The notes under the pieces: generated by a model
The model's database searches: none
The model's input: the letters and a program-made list of their open reading frames with translations, nothing else
Told to the model about the DNA's origin: nothing
Shown: piece by piece, positions 1 to 12,174 of the stretch
Layout of the letters: every line of letters starts with the position of its first letter
How positions within the stretch are numbered: position 1 is the first letter of the stretch
DNA from: Dioscorea cayenensis subsp. rotundata
Taxonomy: Eukaryota; Streptophyta; Magnoliopsida; Dioscoreales; Dioscoreaceae
Assembly (NCBI RefSeq): GCF_009730915.1
Contig: NC_052475.1
Location: 31,061,016 to 31,125,015 of the forward strand
DNA length: 64,000 nucleotides
Direction: 5' to 3'
Translations under genes and position numbers: made by a program

Positions 1-197
1 AACTTATATTAACTATATTGTATTTTTAATTTTTTTTTAAAATTTGTAAATAATTTATTAGTGATTGTGTATTTTGATATTTTGTATTAGATCGTATTTA
101 TAAATGGGTTTCTCAATTATTAAAATTTGTATGGTTTTTTTAACAAATATTTTATAAATTTTATTTTAATTAAAAATAATTTTTTAAATTTATTAAT

Positions 198-370
198 CGG
201 GGCCAGGGAATCCCCGAACCTGAAAAACCCCCACGGGGACGGGGACGGGGACGGGAAAAAAAATTCTCCTTATTCGGGTTTGGGGCCGGATTCGGGGATG
301 GGAGTTTCATTTCGGGATCAGGGCCGGGGAATGTATTCCCAGGTGAATCCCCGCCCGTTGACATCTCTAC
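198..370. repeat. GC-rich degenerate repeat with GGGGAC units
   Basis: This is a short GC-rich block in otherwise very AT-rich DNA. It contains several direct GGGGAC/ACGGGG units around 235-255 and many GGGGAT/ATCCCC variants on both strands. The right edge, read on the minus strand, begins TAGAGATGTCAACGGGCGGG, a type of edge I associate with small non-autonomous plant DNA transposons. No matching left inverted repeat is visible, so it is at best a truncated element. It is not coding: the open frames across it are repeat artefacts. Confidence 0.4.
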
Positions 371-2437
371 ACTTTATATTTATTTTTGGTTATGTTAACT
401 ACCAAGATAGTAGATGCAATTTATTTAAAATTAAATTTTTATCTATTGGGACAATTTTATTTCTTAAGAAAATTTGTTCATACCATCCAAGGACCAAGAG
501 ATTATGAAATTATTATTATTATTGGCGACTTTATCCATCACCAAGAGACTAACGTCATGAAAAGATACCAATATATATAAAATTACAAAGACTATTCAGT
601 GAGAATAAACTTGACCATGGATCAATAAATAATTAGCAAGTGGTGTGGTGGGGAACAAACCTGCACTTGTTCTACCAAATCCACAACTGACCAAGTGGAC
701 CACTAGTGTACCACCCAAAATGCAATGAATACTTTGCACATAGGACAAAGGTCCAAAACCTCGGCTTTTATTGATGCATTCGAATTATTATTATTTTTTT
801 TAAGGACGATTTGATTCACGGTAATTTTTTTATATTATTATTTATTATATGATAATTTGAAAAATTAATATATTTAAATTAGTGGCAATGGAAATGTTTA
901 TAGTAATTTATAATTATCAATCTTGAAACATTATCAAAAAATTTGATAATCTCATCACCATCAAAACATGTGTTATGTTGGATTACCAAGAGAGTCGTAG
1001 TTTGAAATTTTTTCTAAACAACTCTTTTTATGAAAAAAAAAATTTAACATTAAAAAATCAATTTGAATAATGTTATTTTGAGAATATTTTTAATTAAAAA
1101 AAAAAAAAAAAATTTATTATAATCAATTAATTTTTATTTATAATTTGTATCTTATTTTAACTGTAAAATTTACACAAAATTATAGTTATAAGGGTATTTT
1201 GAAAATTTTGTAATATTACTGTGGCCAATTAAACATGGTTATTACAATGATCACGATATTTTTGAGTTATCTACTTCATTATTATGTTAATCTTATTATT
1301 GTGTAATATATTATAAAAAAAATATGTTATCAATTTTCCATTTTGTTATACAAAGAATTTTCTCTTTTAAGGGAAAATAATTCTTATTTTATTTTTTATG
1401 TAATATTTTTTAATATATGGATTTATATATATTGATAATATGTTTAAATCACTGAATAATACATGAATTAAGAGGAAGTCTAACACTCGATTTGGTTCGA
1501 ACACTCGGCCTAATGAGAGCGGTGTATCTAATTATTATTATTTTTTTAATAAATAAATAAATCGTAATCCCCCCTATAAAAAAAAGTACCACAGTGGGTT
1601 CCTCCACAAATGTCTACATCAATCTTAATGGCAATGACATATAAAGCTTAACACCAGCGTTCATATATATATATCATGTCCTCATAGTTCTTTACAAGAA
1701 AACCCTTCATCATTGTCTTCTGATTGTGAACATCCTCAAATCACTTTCAGCAAACAAACAGTGTATCATCAGCAATAATATAATTTAAAAAATGTAACAA
1801 CGATTATTAACTTGTTGTCCGTGTGTTTACTCGGTCTTTCTTTCCTTGACAACAGAACCGAAATCCTTCTCTTACGCTTTCATTGATAAGATCTGTCAGG
1901 TAATTTTTTAAAAATAAATAAATCATTTAAAATATTTAAAATTTAGATATATATATAGATAATTAAAATTATAAAATCACACATCCAATAACTCATAGGC
2001 CAACCACATTTGGCTACTTAAAAATATAAGTTCAACATTTAATGAAGAGTTCAATATTCAATGCAAAAATAAAATATTGAAAAATCTGAGTTTAATGAAA
2101 AACGGTGATGGTAATATATCACCCGTTCTAATTGAAAGCGGAAAAACTAATATTCTATTTTTCAGTTTATGTGTACTTGTTTTTAGCATGTGTTTATAAA
2201 ATAAAATAAAATAAACAGAGAAGAGAAGAGAGAACGGAACGGGACTTTAAAATAAATAAATAAAATAATAAATTATTTACAGCGGCATCCAGCTTGCAAG
2301 TGCATGAATGAAACCATCGCTAACAAGGCCCATTTCTTATACACGGTTTGGTTTGATGTTAACCATGAACCAACCTCCCCAGAAACACCCAAAAATATCC
2401 CGTTTCTTCCGTCCTTCTTCTCATCTTTTTCAAATTT
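371..2437. other. AT-rich intergenic spacer
   Basis: The stretch has long A and T runs and scattered ATATAT tracts. There is no open frame with recognisable protein content, no tRNA-like box and no convincing terminal repeats. I see nothing functional here apart from the distal promoter of the downstream gene. Confidence 0.6.
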
Positions 2438-2593
2438 CCAACTAATTATTAATTTAATATATATATATAATAATTTCCATATTTATTAAACCACCAAGCA
2501 GCAGGCCCAAGTTCTCCTCCACCTCGTCACTCTTACCGCACTCTCTCTTTTTTTTTTTTCTCATTCGTTTTCATTGTCGCCATTTTTGACCTA
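2438..2593 (+). promoter_or_regulatory. Proximal promoter and 5'UTR of cystathionine gamma-synthase
   Basis: A TATATATATAA-like tract lies near 2460. A GGCCCA site-II-type motif is at 2504-2509. A pyrimidine-rich leader (CTCTCTC followed by a T run) precedes the ATG at 2594. The TATA tract and transcription start are inferred by position only. Confidence 0.35.
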
Positions 2594-2652
2594 ATGGCCG
2601 TCACCTCCGCTTCGTGCCATTTCTTAGCCCTTCCCAAACCCTTCATCCCCTC

Positions 2653-2683
<31 letters not shown>

Positions 2684-5289
2684 TCCTTCGATCCCCGTTC
2701 CACAGCTGCCAATCATGGCGGTCCCGACAAGCCCTCCGCTTGCCTCCGCCCTGGCTCCTCCTCGTCTCTCCGCCATTTGGGTTTCTCATCCGCGCTCATC
2801 CTTCGGTTTCCGCCCAACTTCGTCCGCCAGCTTAGTACCAAGGCCCGCCGTAATTGCAGCAACATCGGTGTAGCCCAGATCGTCGCCGCTTCGTGGTCAA
2901 ACAACACCAACCCTGTTCCTCCTCCCTCCGCCGCCGCTGCCATCGATGGCCCACTTGCGGCTGTCCCCTTGGCGGCGGATGCGGATTCGGCTGCTGTCGT
3001 CTTCGATGGCATCGCCAGTCCTCCACAGACTGCAGATGGCCCTAAGGCCGCTGCTTCTGCATCTGCGATTTTTAGCTCCGATGGGAGCCTTGCTGTCCAT
3101 GCCGGTGAGTTTCATCCTTCCCATCCTTCCTTGCTTAGTATGTATACTTGAGATGATTTTCTCACTGGATAAAATATTGTTATCTTTCGAATTTGCGTTC
3201 TGGTTTTATAGATCTGAGGGTGAGAAGGTGTTGTTTATCTAATGTTTTCAGGTGAAAGATTTGGGCGCGGCATAGTTACGGATGGTATCACCACCCCTAT
3301 CGTCAACACATCTGCTTACTGGTTCAAAAACTCTAACCAGCTGCTCGATTTCAAGGTTTTGGATCGATTCCTTTTATCCTCCGTTATTTATCTTGTGTCC
3401 GGATGCTCAAGTCACTGTCTTTGTGATTCTTTACAGGAAGGAAGGCATACTAGCTATGAGTATGGACGCTATGGAAACCCAACCACAGCTGTTTTGGAGG
3501 CAAAGATAAGGTTTGTTGGCTCGCTTCAAATTCCTTCCCCCACGCTTTTGCTGTGCTTTCAATGTTGCATTCATCATTGATCGATTTTGCTCTATGTCGC
3601 TGAGCAGTGCATTGGAGAGAGCCGAGTCTACCCTGTTTATGGCTTCCGGTATGAATGCTTCTGTTTGTCTGCTCTCAGCACTGGTACCTGCTGGTGGCCA
3701 TATTGTTACGACCACTGATTTCTACAGGAAGACTAGGAAATACATGGAGAACGAGCTCCCCCAAAAAGGGATCACAGTAAAGTTTTCTCCCCAAAATAAT
3801 TCTTGATTTTCGCTTGGCTGCACGTTTTTAGCATATTGTCTTTGGTGTATGATTATATTTATGACCTACAATTGATTGCTTTGGTCTAAGTGTCAAAGTG
3901 TTCTCTTTTTCAGTGAGAAGTAGATGACACCAGGGTTTAAAGATTTATATTTCATAGAAAGCTGGGCGACTGATAAGATTTTGGCTTTATAAAAGGCCCT
4001 ATTTTTTCCCATAATATGGATTGAGGACATTACTCTGCCTTTTTTTATAGTGATTAAAAGTCATTATGATTTTTCACATTTTCTTAATGAACATGCGACT
4101 TGTGAAATTCTCTTTGCAAAATAGGTTACTTTATATTCCAATGCATAGGTGCTGATGCTATGTATTATTACAAACTAATTGTTGCAAATTTGGTCACTGG
4201 ATAAATTATCATAAACCAATTGGTGCAAATTTGGTTACTGGATAACTTGATTCCGATATGGTAATGGACTTTTGATAGGACATTATGATTTCGGATGACT
4301 TTCTTCTCCTTTGCAGCTTGATATTTTTTTGTGGCCATTGAAATGTAGACGCATCCAAATATTTTGTTGTGGTGGTGTCTGTTGAAGAGAATATATCCTT
4401 CTTCATGACATTACCTGATGCTTGTGTTCCACATCTTTCTTCCATGCCCTCAAGCTACTCTTCCTCTGTTTACAAAACAGCGATAGTAGTACTGCTCATC
4501 TTTGATTGTGATTTTTTTAACCTCTGTTCACTATCCTAGCTAGGTGAAGGTTGTGAAATTACCAACATGATATTCTTTCCATATGATACCTTTTTGATTC
4601 ATGTTTGCTGCTGCTTGTATTTTTTGATCTGTTGGCTTTATGACAAATCTTCACGCATGCTGGTAATTTTGGTTTTTGTTTCCTATGCAATGCAGACAAC
4701 TGTCATTGACCCAGCTGATGTTGACTCTTTGACGGCTGCTCTGGATAAACATAATGTGAGTGAATTGTTACTTTCAAGTCCCTATTTAACATGTATAATT
4801 CTTGTTGTATGCTTGTGCTGGAGCTAACATGTTTGCTTACACAGGTATCTCTATTCTTCACCGAAACACCAACTAATCCATTCTTCCGATGTGTTGATAT
4901 CAAGTTGGTTTCAGAGCTTTGCCATAGCAAAGGTACAGTGGTTTGCATAGATGGCACTTTTGCGTCACCTATTAATCAGAAAGCCTTGATGTTGGGAGCC
5001 GACCTTGTTCTGCATTCTGCAACCAAGTTTATTGCTGGTCATAATGATGTGAGTTAATAAATCTGTTGGATCTGCACGGCGGAGTTGAGAAAAATGATTC
5101 TTTTCTTTTTTGCCTCTAACATTGTTTCCTCTTCATTGCTCAGGTTCTTGGTGGTTGCATCAGTGGCTCAGAGGAACTAATTTCCAAAATACGCCTGTAT
5201 CACAATGTTGTTGGTGGTGTTCTAAATCCTGTAAGTCTACATCAGGGCATAGCTTTTATTAGACAAACCAATAGTCCCATGCTGGTTAC

Positions 5290-5341
<52 letters not shown>

Positions 5342-7126
5342 TGTGACCTTTCGGTTTGAATTGAGCATAATATGTGACATGTCTGGGTCTCTGAGCTGAG
5401 TCGTTGGTGATGCATATCCTATGTTGGCGAGGATATTATGTGTGAATTTTAGTATTATTCTGTATGCATTTCTGTATTAGCTTCAGATATTTTACATTAA
5501 TATTGGTTGTTATTGTCTGTAGTTTTTATTTAAGGAATTTCGGAGCACTTCTGATGTTAGCCATAGATGCTTGATGTTAAAGTTTGTTACTTAATGTCTT
5601 CAATTTCTTTCTTTATACTAACTTGGAAGAAAACATTTTACTTCCAGAATGCTGCGTATATGATCCTTCGAGGTATGAAGACATTGCATCTTCGTGTACA
5701 GCAACATAACAGTACAGCATTGAGGATGGCCCAATTTTTAGAGGAACATCCCAAGGTGCTACATTTTCCCCTTGTATTATTATGATTATTGCTTTATGAA
5801 AATAGCAGATCACTGGTGTTGAAATTTTTGGCTCAATTTCACTCAAAATATGGTAATCTATCCGTTGACCACAAAAGTGTGGTATCTTCTATGTAATGCT
5901 CAAAAATACACTGGTTTCTATTGCAATTCACTTTTCTAAAGATTATCAAAATACCCTAATGGCCTATTAAAAGCATGCATAGTAGTAATTGTCCTTTCCT
6001 GGTGTAACTGAATTGAAGAGGAATTTAATTTGCCTGCAATTTGATCTATTGAATCAAATGCTCATGTAGTTGAACTCGTACCAAATTATTGGCCAATGCC
6101 TATATTTGACATCAAAGGAGCTTAGTTTTAATAAAACCCAGAACTATTTATTGATCTTAGGCAGCCGTGGTTCCTTTAGTTCATTAGTTGTCAATGAACC
6201 AAGCTGGCTTGCTATGCTTACCTTGAACCAAGCAAGTTGTGCTCACCGTGCTCACCTCGCAAACAATTGGCTTGCAGTAGCCACAGTGAACCTAAATTTC
6301 CAGATAACAGTGATTGTATTACTCATCAATTAAAAGGTGAGGAATGGACATAGGGTACCTTACTTGGGCCAAAGATGAGGCTCTTTGTTTAACATAGCGG
6401 TTTGTGATTGCCCAAATAACATAGGTATTCCTTTTTTTCCTGCTAACCTATATGCAGTGATCTTTGACTTCTATACTAGCAAGTCATTGCTTGATTAATT
6501 TGTTCTCTTGGAAAACAAGCTGGGAGCAATGTAGCATATTGTCTATGGGTATATCAAAGTATTTACCGCTGCTTGTCCATTTTCTGACTTGCCCTGTTAT
6601 CAGATTATACGAGTCTATTATCCGGGATTGCCAAGTCATCCGGAGCATCACATTGCCAAAAAGCAAATGACTGGTTTTGGTGGTGTGGTCAGTTTTGAGG
6701 TGGGATATCTATTATTGCATATATTCGAAATAGTTCTATTCAGTGGTCTCATTTTTGCCAGTTATTCTGGTGGCGCAGGTTGACGGTGATTTGAGGACTA
6801 CTATGAAGTTCATTGATTCTTTGAAGATCCCTTATAATGCCCCATCCTTTGGAGGCTGTGAGAGCATTATAGACCAACCTGCCCTCATGTCATACTGGTA
6901 TTACTCCCTTAAATTTTGTTTTGAATTGCAATTAAGTAAACTCCATTCTAAGGTTGCTAAATATGATTACCATGGAATTCCTGACATGATTGTTTCGTCG
7001 AACAGGGACAGCCCTTCGGAGAGAACCAAATATGGGATCAAGGACAACCTGGTGAGGTTCAGTTGTGGTGTAGAGGACTTTGAGGATCTGAAGGCTGATA
7101 TAGCTCAGGCCTTAGATGCCATCTAA
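2594..7126 (+). CDS. CGS1: Cystathionine gamma-synthase, chloroplastic (PLP enzyme, methionine biosynthesis)
   Basis: This PLP enzyme joins O-phosphohomoserine (the plant substrate) and cysteine to form cystathionine, the committed step of methionine synthesis in plastids. Eleven coding exons read in frame: 2594-3104, 3252-3355, 3437-3510, 3608-3776, 4696-4755, 4845-5048, 5144-5230, 5648-5755, 6604-6699, 6779-6897 and 7006-7126. They give 550 residues, near the usual plant length. Residues 1 to about 75 are Ser/Ala/Pro-rich, as in a transit peptide. The MTO1 element lies at about 85-102. The Cys/Met-metabolism PLP fold follows, with [10 protein letters not shown] (exon 3), FMASGMNA (exon 4) and the PLP-lysine motif [12 protein letters not shown] (Lys367, exon 6). 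ATG 2594 is the first ATG of the open frame and lies just after the CT-rich leader. Exon 1 is far richer in GC than the other exons. Identification is by family motifs and is secure. Confidence 0.96.
2843..2899 (+). promoter_or_regulatory. MTO1 nascent-peptide autoregulatory element in CGS exon 1
   Basis: Residues 84-102 read [19 protein letters not shown]. This matches the conserved MTO1 region of Arabidopsis CGS1 and its downstream Trp-Ser arrest position (Trp101-Ser102 here). In Arabidopsis this nascent peptide stalls the ribosome in response to S-adenosylmethionine and triggers cleavage and decay of its own mRNA. The element lies wholly in exon 1, as in Arabidopsis. Function in this species is inferred from conservation. 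Confidence 0.88.
5290..5339. repeat. (TA)n(TG)n microsatellite in CGS intron 7
   Basis: A compound dinucleotide repeat: a short TA tract followed by about twenty TG units, inside the intron between exons 7 and 8. It is a likely polymorphic marker. Confidence 0.95.
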
Positions 7127-8419
7127 AGATTCCATGCCTGATCTTCATATCTGGATTCTTGATCTCTTCTTATTATATGGACTCTTTGATGATTCTTCTG
7201 CTGTTCTTCTATGGCTTGTGCTTGCAGTTTGCTTGAACTTTGTTTGCTGGGGATCTTGTGTTAAGAACTTTGTTTCTTTAATCATGAACTTTTCTTTGAT
7301 TCCATGAGCTTCATTTTAAATGTTATCTTTTGTTGCCTAATAATCATACACCAGCGCAGCAGGATCCACTCACTTTATTTGGTTGTGAGGATAAACAAAC
7401 CTGGACCGGAAAATTTTAGCATCTACAGATCCTTAGGTTTTTTTGTCATCATCATAACTGATAGTTAAGTGCTCATTTCTCAAATATTAGTTGGTGTGGG
7501 AGAAAATCCGGTTATTAATCATGAAATTAATTTCTATAAGTAACGTTAATCATGTAAATTGTAGCATATTTATGGTTTTTTATAGCATTAACAACATTAA
7601 AATACACTTGAATTAAACTATTTTTAAATTTTTAAAAAACACTATTAAGTTGTCACATCAATGGGTTCCTGGATTTAATGGCTTCCTAAACATAAATAAA
7701 AAATTCAAATCCAAAAACTTTTTTGCACATTTTTTTTTTCAACATTTTACAAAAACCAGTGCAGGCATAGTAATGACATTGGAAAATTTTAAAATATCAA
7801 CATAATTCTAAATTTTTTTATACAATTAATCTTCTAATAACGAATAACCTTATCTACAACGTAAATACATTAATGCTCTATCAACTATATTTAAAAAAAA
7901 TTCATTTTATTGCAAAAACCGGTCCTTTTGTATGTAGAAATCCTTATTTTTATTTATTAATTTTTTTTTTTTGAAAGATATGCAGAAATCAGCTTGCGCA
8001 ATTTTAATTTTAATTTTATAAAAATAATAAACACAACAAATAAAAAGATATCAAAGACAAACACATACTGTGATGCACCAATTACTGTAGCTCAATGACA
8101 TTTTAAAATTTATTAACTCGATTAAATATCACATAAAAAATTAGAGTACAAAAATTCAACTCTAGGTCTATTCATTAATCATCTATGTAACATTTCAGTG
8201 CATTAAATATTATTGAAAGACTCACTTATAATTTATTTATTTATTTATTTATTTATTAACAACACTTTTTTTTTCTTTTCAAATTTAAGTATAAAAATAT
8301 ATATAATTTTTCAAATAAATAAATAAATATTGCTAATTAAGGCTACAAAATCAAATGCTGATCCTGGAGTGGATGATAAAGCAACGGCAACACTTGGCGG
8401 GTTTTCATCAAGCTCTTCC
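7127..8419. other. CGS 3'UTR and AT-rich spacer to the LSMT gene
   Basis: The first 200 or so bases are the T-rich 3'UTR of CGS. The rest is AT-rich, with a TTTA-type run near 8230-8260. An upstream in-frame TTG-initiated extension of the next gene (from 8330) is not supported by an ATG. I see no further gene or RNA. Confidence 0.55.
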
Positions 8420-11216
8420 ATGGCGTTCCTCCATCACCACCTCCCATTCCACCTCCATCTCACCACACTCACTCCGCCCACCAGGACAAGCCCTAGATTG
8501 CTCCGCACTCTCGCTTGCGCTTCTCCAGACGGACTCCATGGATCCCGTTCTCCCTCCCAATCGGTTCTCGATTCCTTCTGGCAATGGGCCACTGACAAGG
8601 GCGCTGTCTCTTCCTCCTTGAAACCTGGCTTCTTCGTCCCGGAAGGGCTAGGGCTTCTCGCCCAGAGAAACATCTCCGGCAATGAGGTAGTGCTTGAGGT
8701 CCCCAAATCCCTCTGGATTACCTCCGAACTCGTCGCTGCCTCTGATCTTGGCCGCCTCTGCACCGGTTTCAAGCCTTGGGTCTCTATCTCCCTCTTCCTT
8801 CTCTGCGAGAGATCCAAGGGTGATGCTTCCCCATGGCGGCCCTACATCGATATCCTCCCCCAATCCACCGATTCCACCATCTTCTGGTCGGTGGACACTG
8901 CGCGATTGCCAATCTATGGTGCTTTTCACTATGTCCTCATTGCTTCGCTAATGCTTAATGTTTTTCGTATTTCCAGTGCAGGTCGGAGGAAGAGCTTGCC
9001 GAGATTCAAGGTGAGACGACAATCCTGTTTTTTGTTTCTCGATTTTGTATTGCATTTTCATTCATTGATGCTTGCCTTGTGTTTCAAACTTGAGAATGAA
9101 TAGTTGGAGTATCAATCGTGAGTTCTTTGTTTTATGTGTCTTCATTGTATACAAGGTCTTTGTGTCTTTATAGTTTGCTAACTTTTAACATTGTTGCTTG
9201 TTTTGTTCGTCTTCATTGTTAGTGAGCATCATAGTAGTACTACCCTTACTGTAAGTAAGTGTGAGTTCATTTGTTCTACTTCCATTATCATATGCTTGTG
9301 ATCTTGTGTGCTCTGTACTCAGAATTTCTCCTTTTGTTTTTTTTTCTCTTGGAACTAAATTTGAAGAAAATTAGTACTCTATAATGTTGTGATCTTGAAT
9401 AAATTTTTTGCTTTTCTTTTTATGCTTTGCAGGAACCCAATTGCTGAGCACAACATTGGGTGTCAAAGAATATGTACAAAGTGAATTTCTCAAAGTTGAA
9501 AATGAAGTGATTCTTCCTAACAAGAACATTTTTCCTTCGACCATCACATTTGATGATTTCTTATGGGCATTTGGAATGCTCAGATCAAGAGCATTTTCAC
9601 GCCTTCGTGGTGAAAATCTTGTCCTCATCCCACTTGCAGACCTTGTAAGATCTCTGCTGGGATACTTTGCTATTTTTATTTTTTTATAGTGTTTGTTGGT
9701 TAATCATGGTATCTTTTTACTGATCCTGATCAGATTAATCACAATTATAGAATAAAATCAGAAGATGATTCATGGGAGATCAAAGCAAAGGGCATTTTCT
9801 CCAGAGAACTCATATTCTCCCTGCGGACACCAGTTCCTGTCAATATGGGTGAGCAGGTAAACTCTGCTTCTAATCGGATCAATTCTAGAATCAGGATTAT
9901 GGTAAATTATGGGATCAGCTATCAGGCAGGTTTAAGAGCGCTGATAGAAGATCCAAATTCAATTATTTAAATAATCAAATTATGACAACTGTAGTGTGAA
10001 TCTGTGCAATTATATTTGTATTTACAAGTTGTATAGATGTATAAACGGTATGCGTTACCTTTATCTTGTTGGATTATCCTTTACTTGTATTGTGTTTCTG
10101 CCTTTTTTTTTTTTAATAATGCATGATGTTTATCTACACAATCTTTCCATGTCATATCCATCAGATAATTGTCTTTTGTGCAGGTATACATACAATATGA
10201 TTTGAAAAAGAGTGATGCTGAATTGGCAATGGACTATGGCTTCATTGAATCAACCTCAGATCGGCAGATATATACTATGACACTGGAGATTGCTGAATCA
10301 GACCCATTTTATGGAGACAAGCTTGATATTGCGGAGTCCAATGGTTTTGGTGAATCTGCGTACTTTGACATTGTCTTGGGATGTCCACTTCCTCCATCTA
10401 TGCTCCCATATTTACGGTTGGTAGCTCTGGAGGGTACAGATGCTTTTTTATTGGAATCGATATTCAGAGATTCAATCTGGAGGCACCTTGAGTTGCCTGT
10501 TAGCCGTTCCAATGAAGAGATGATATGCAAGGTGGTTAGAGATGCCTGCAGATCTGCCCTTTCTCTCTATCAAACGACCATAGAAGAGGTAACCTTCATT
10601 ATATATTTGCATTTTTTAATAGTATGTAAATCTTCTACTATTTCTAGTGTCTCAGTACTATGACTGCTTATGTTGGTGATTACTTGGCAACTATGGTAAC
10701 TTTCACTAGAATTCGATCAAATGCGTCATCTCAGTTCTTTATTTATGTATCTCTGTGTGTGTTTGTGTGTTAGATTCAACTTGGAAGTCTACAAAATTCA
10801 TTGTGGTTTACATGATAAACAATGCCCCGCAACCAAATTATAATTTTCAAAAATACATATGTACCATGTGGGCACAAATGCATAGTTGGTCTGGTCTTTA
10901 AAATCCTACTGGTGTGACAATTGCATTTGCCTCTATGTAAGAGTGTAAATTTGTATATATGCATGTATGTGTGATTACTGATGCAGGTGTCATTTCACAG
11001 GATGAAGAACTTCTAGAAAGGGGACAACTAGATCCAAGACTAAAGATTGCTGTTGCCATTAGAGCTGGAGAGAAGAAAGTACTTCAGCAAATTGACAGCA
11101 TATTTAATGAGAGGGAGCAGGAGTTGAATGGGCTGGAATACTACCAAGAGAGGCGGCTTAAAGATTTGGGATTGATTGGAGAAGAGGGGGAAATCATTTT
11201 CTGGGAATCCAAGTAG
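8420..11216 (+). CDS. Chloroplast SET-domain protein-lysine methyltransferase, Rubisco large-subunit N-methyltransferase (LSMT) type
   Basis: Six coding exons (8420-8886, 8982-9010, 9433-9644, 9734-9856, 10184-10588, 11001-11216) give 483 residues, the usual LSMT length. The N-terminus is rich in Pro, Thr and Leu with few acids, as in a plastid transit peptide. The split SET domain runs from about residue 60: EGLGLLAQRNISGNEVVLEVP, then the SAM-site motif LADLINHN (exons 3-4) and GEQVYIQYD with ELAMDYGF (exons 4-5). The C-terminal half fits the Rubisco LSMT substrate-binding domain and ends EGEIIFWESK. Family members trimethylate chloroplast fructose-bisphosphate aldolases, and Rubisco large subunit in some plants; which applies here is unknown. 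The start is the ATG in the context TTCCATGG. Exon 2 is a 29-nt microexon. An alternative AG at 10985-10986 would shift the frame and is not used in this model. Confidence 0.92.
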
Positions 11217-12174
11217 ATGCTGCTTTATGTTTATTCCATGATCTGGTATTGCACATATTCCCTCTTCTTTAAAGGTCACGTGATTCATACTAAAATACCT
11301 GAATTACACTGAAAACTGTGGAAATAATTATACTTTACTACCCAGATGTATGTTGCATCTAACAAGAATTAAATCATCCAGGTCATAAAGTTTAAAAAGC
11401 ACATCGGACCGCATCTACAAGCTGAAGCCACAAAGCTGGTATTTGTACTCGATGTGGATCATATTCAGTTTGACATGGTTTGGATTTCCAGATTGCAAAT
11501 TGGGACTTGTTTGTTGAATTCAATGTTTTAGCCAATTTGCTGGACAGCTGATGTGTCTTAATGGGATTCGCCAGGCAGTACTGCAATTATGCATGTATGA
11601 TTTGCTTTTCCTATTTCAGTTTTCCAGCTTCATCAAACCATTAATGTGAGTTCATTTTGGTAAAAGTATTCACTGTTATATAGTTAATCATATTATTTTG
11701 AGTTACTAATGTCCGTTTCTTTTTATAATGTGAATATAAATATAAGTCACTTGCATTGCATCAACAGGGTTTTTCTTGAAAATATTGCAACTGTTACAAG
11801 GGTTTTTCAACTTTTTCCAAGAGATTAAAGAATTCATTATTGTTCTTTTTTAAATAAAAATAAAAAATAAAAGGCCATCTTACCAATGGCAATTGCAATC
11901 ACATACTCAACACAAAATGCAACAGCATTAGAAGCACTTAAATAAGAAAATTCCGGGATTTTTTAGGACATTGAGAGACCCTCTTCAATTTACAAATGGT
12001 TTAGACCACCAGGTGTCTCCACTTTACAGAAGGTTTAGAGCACCATAAAACTCATGCGGCACTTCCTTGGTTGCAAGACGATCAGAACCTAAACAATCTA
12101 AAAGATACAAGAAAACTAGTGTAGATGAGAATGTACCAGATGATTTACAAAAAAAGGGCATAAATACCACACAG
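11217..12174. other. Convergent 3' regions of the LSMT-type and NIP-like genes
   Basis: The two genes converge here, so this interval should hold both 3'UTRs. AT-rich sequence with no open frame of note; an A-rich tract lies near 11840-11870. I see no RNA gene or repeat. Confidence 0.5.

Noticed and set aside
127-580. Open frames across the GGGGAC block
   Set aside because: The peptide is GDGDGD-type repeat translation in AT-rich DNA, with no homology that I recognise.
8330-8419. N-terminal extension of the LSMT-type protein
   Set aside because: The extension begins at TTG, not ATG, and 8420 has a good ATG context with a typical transit peptide following.
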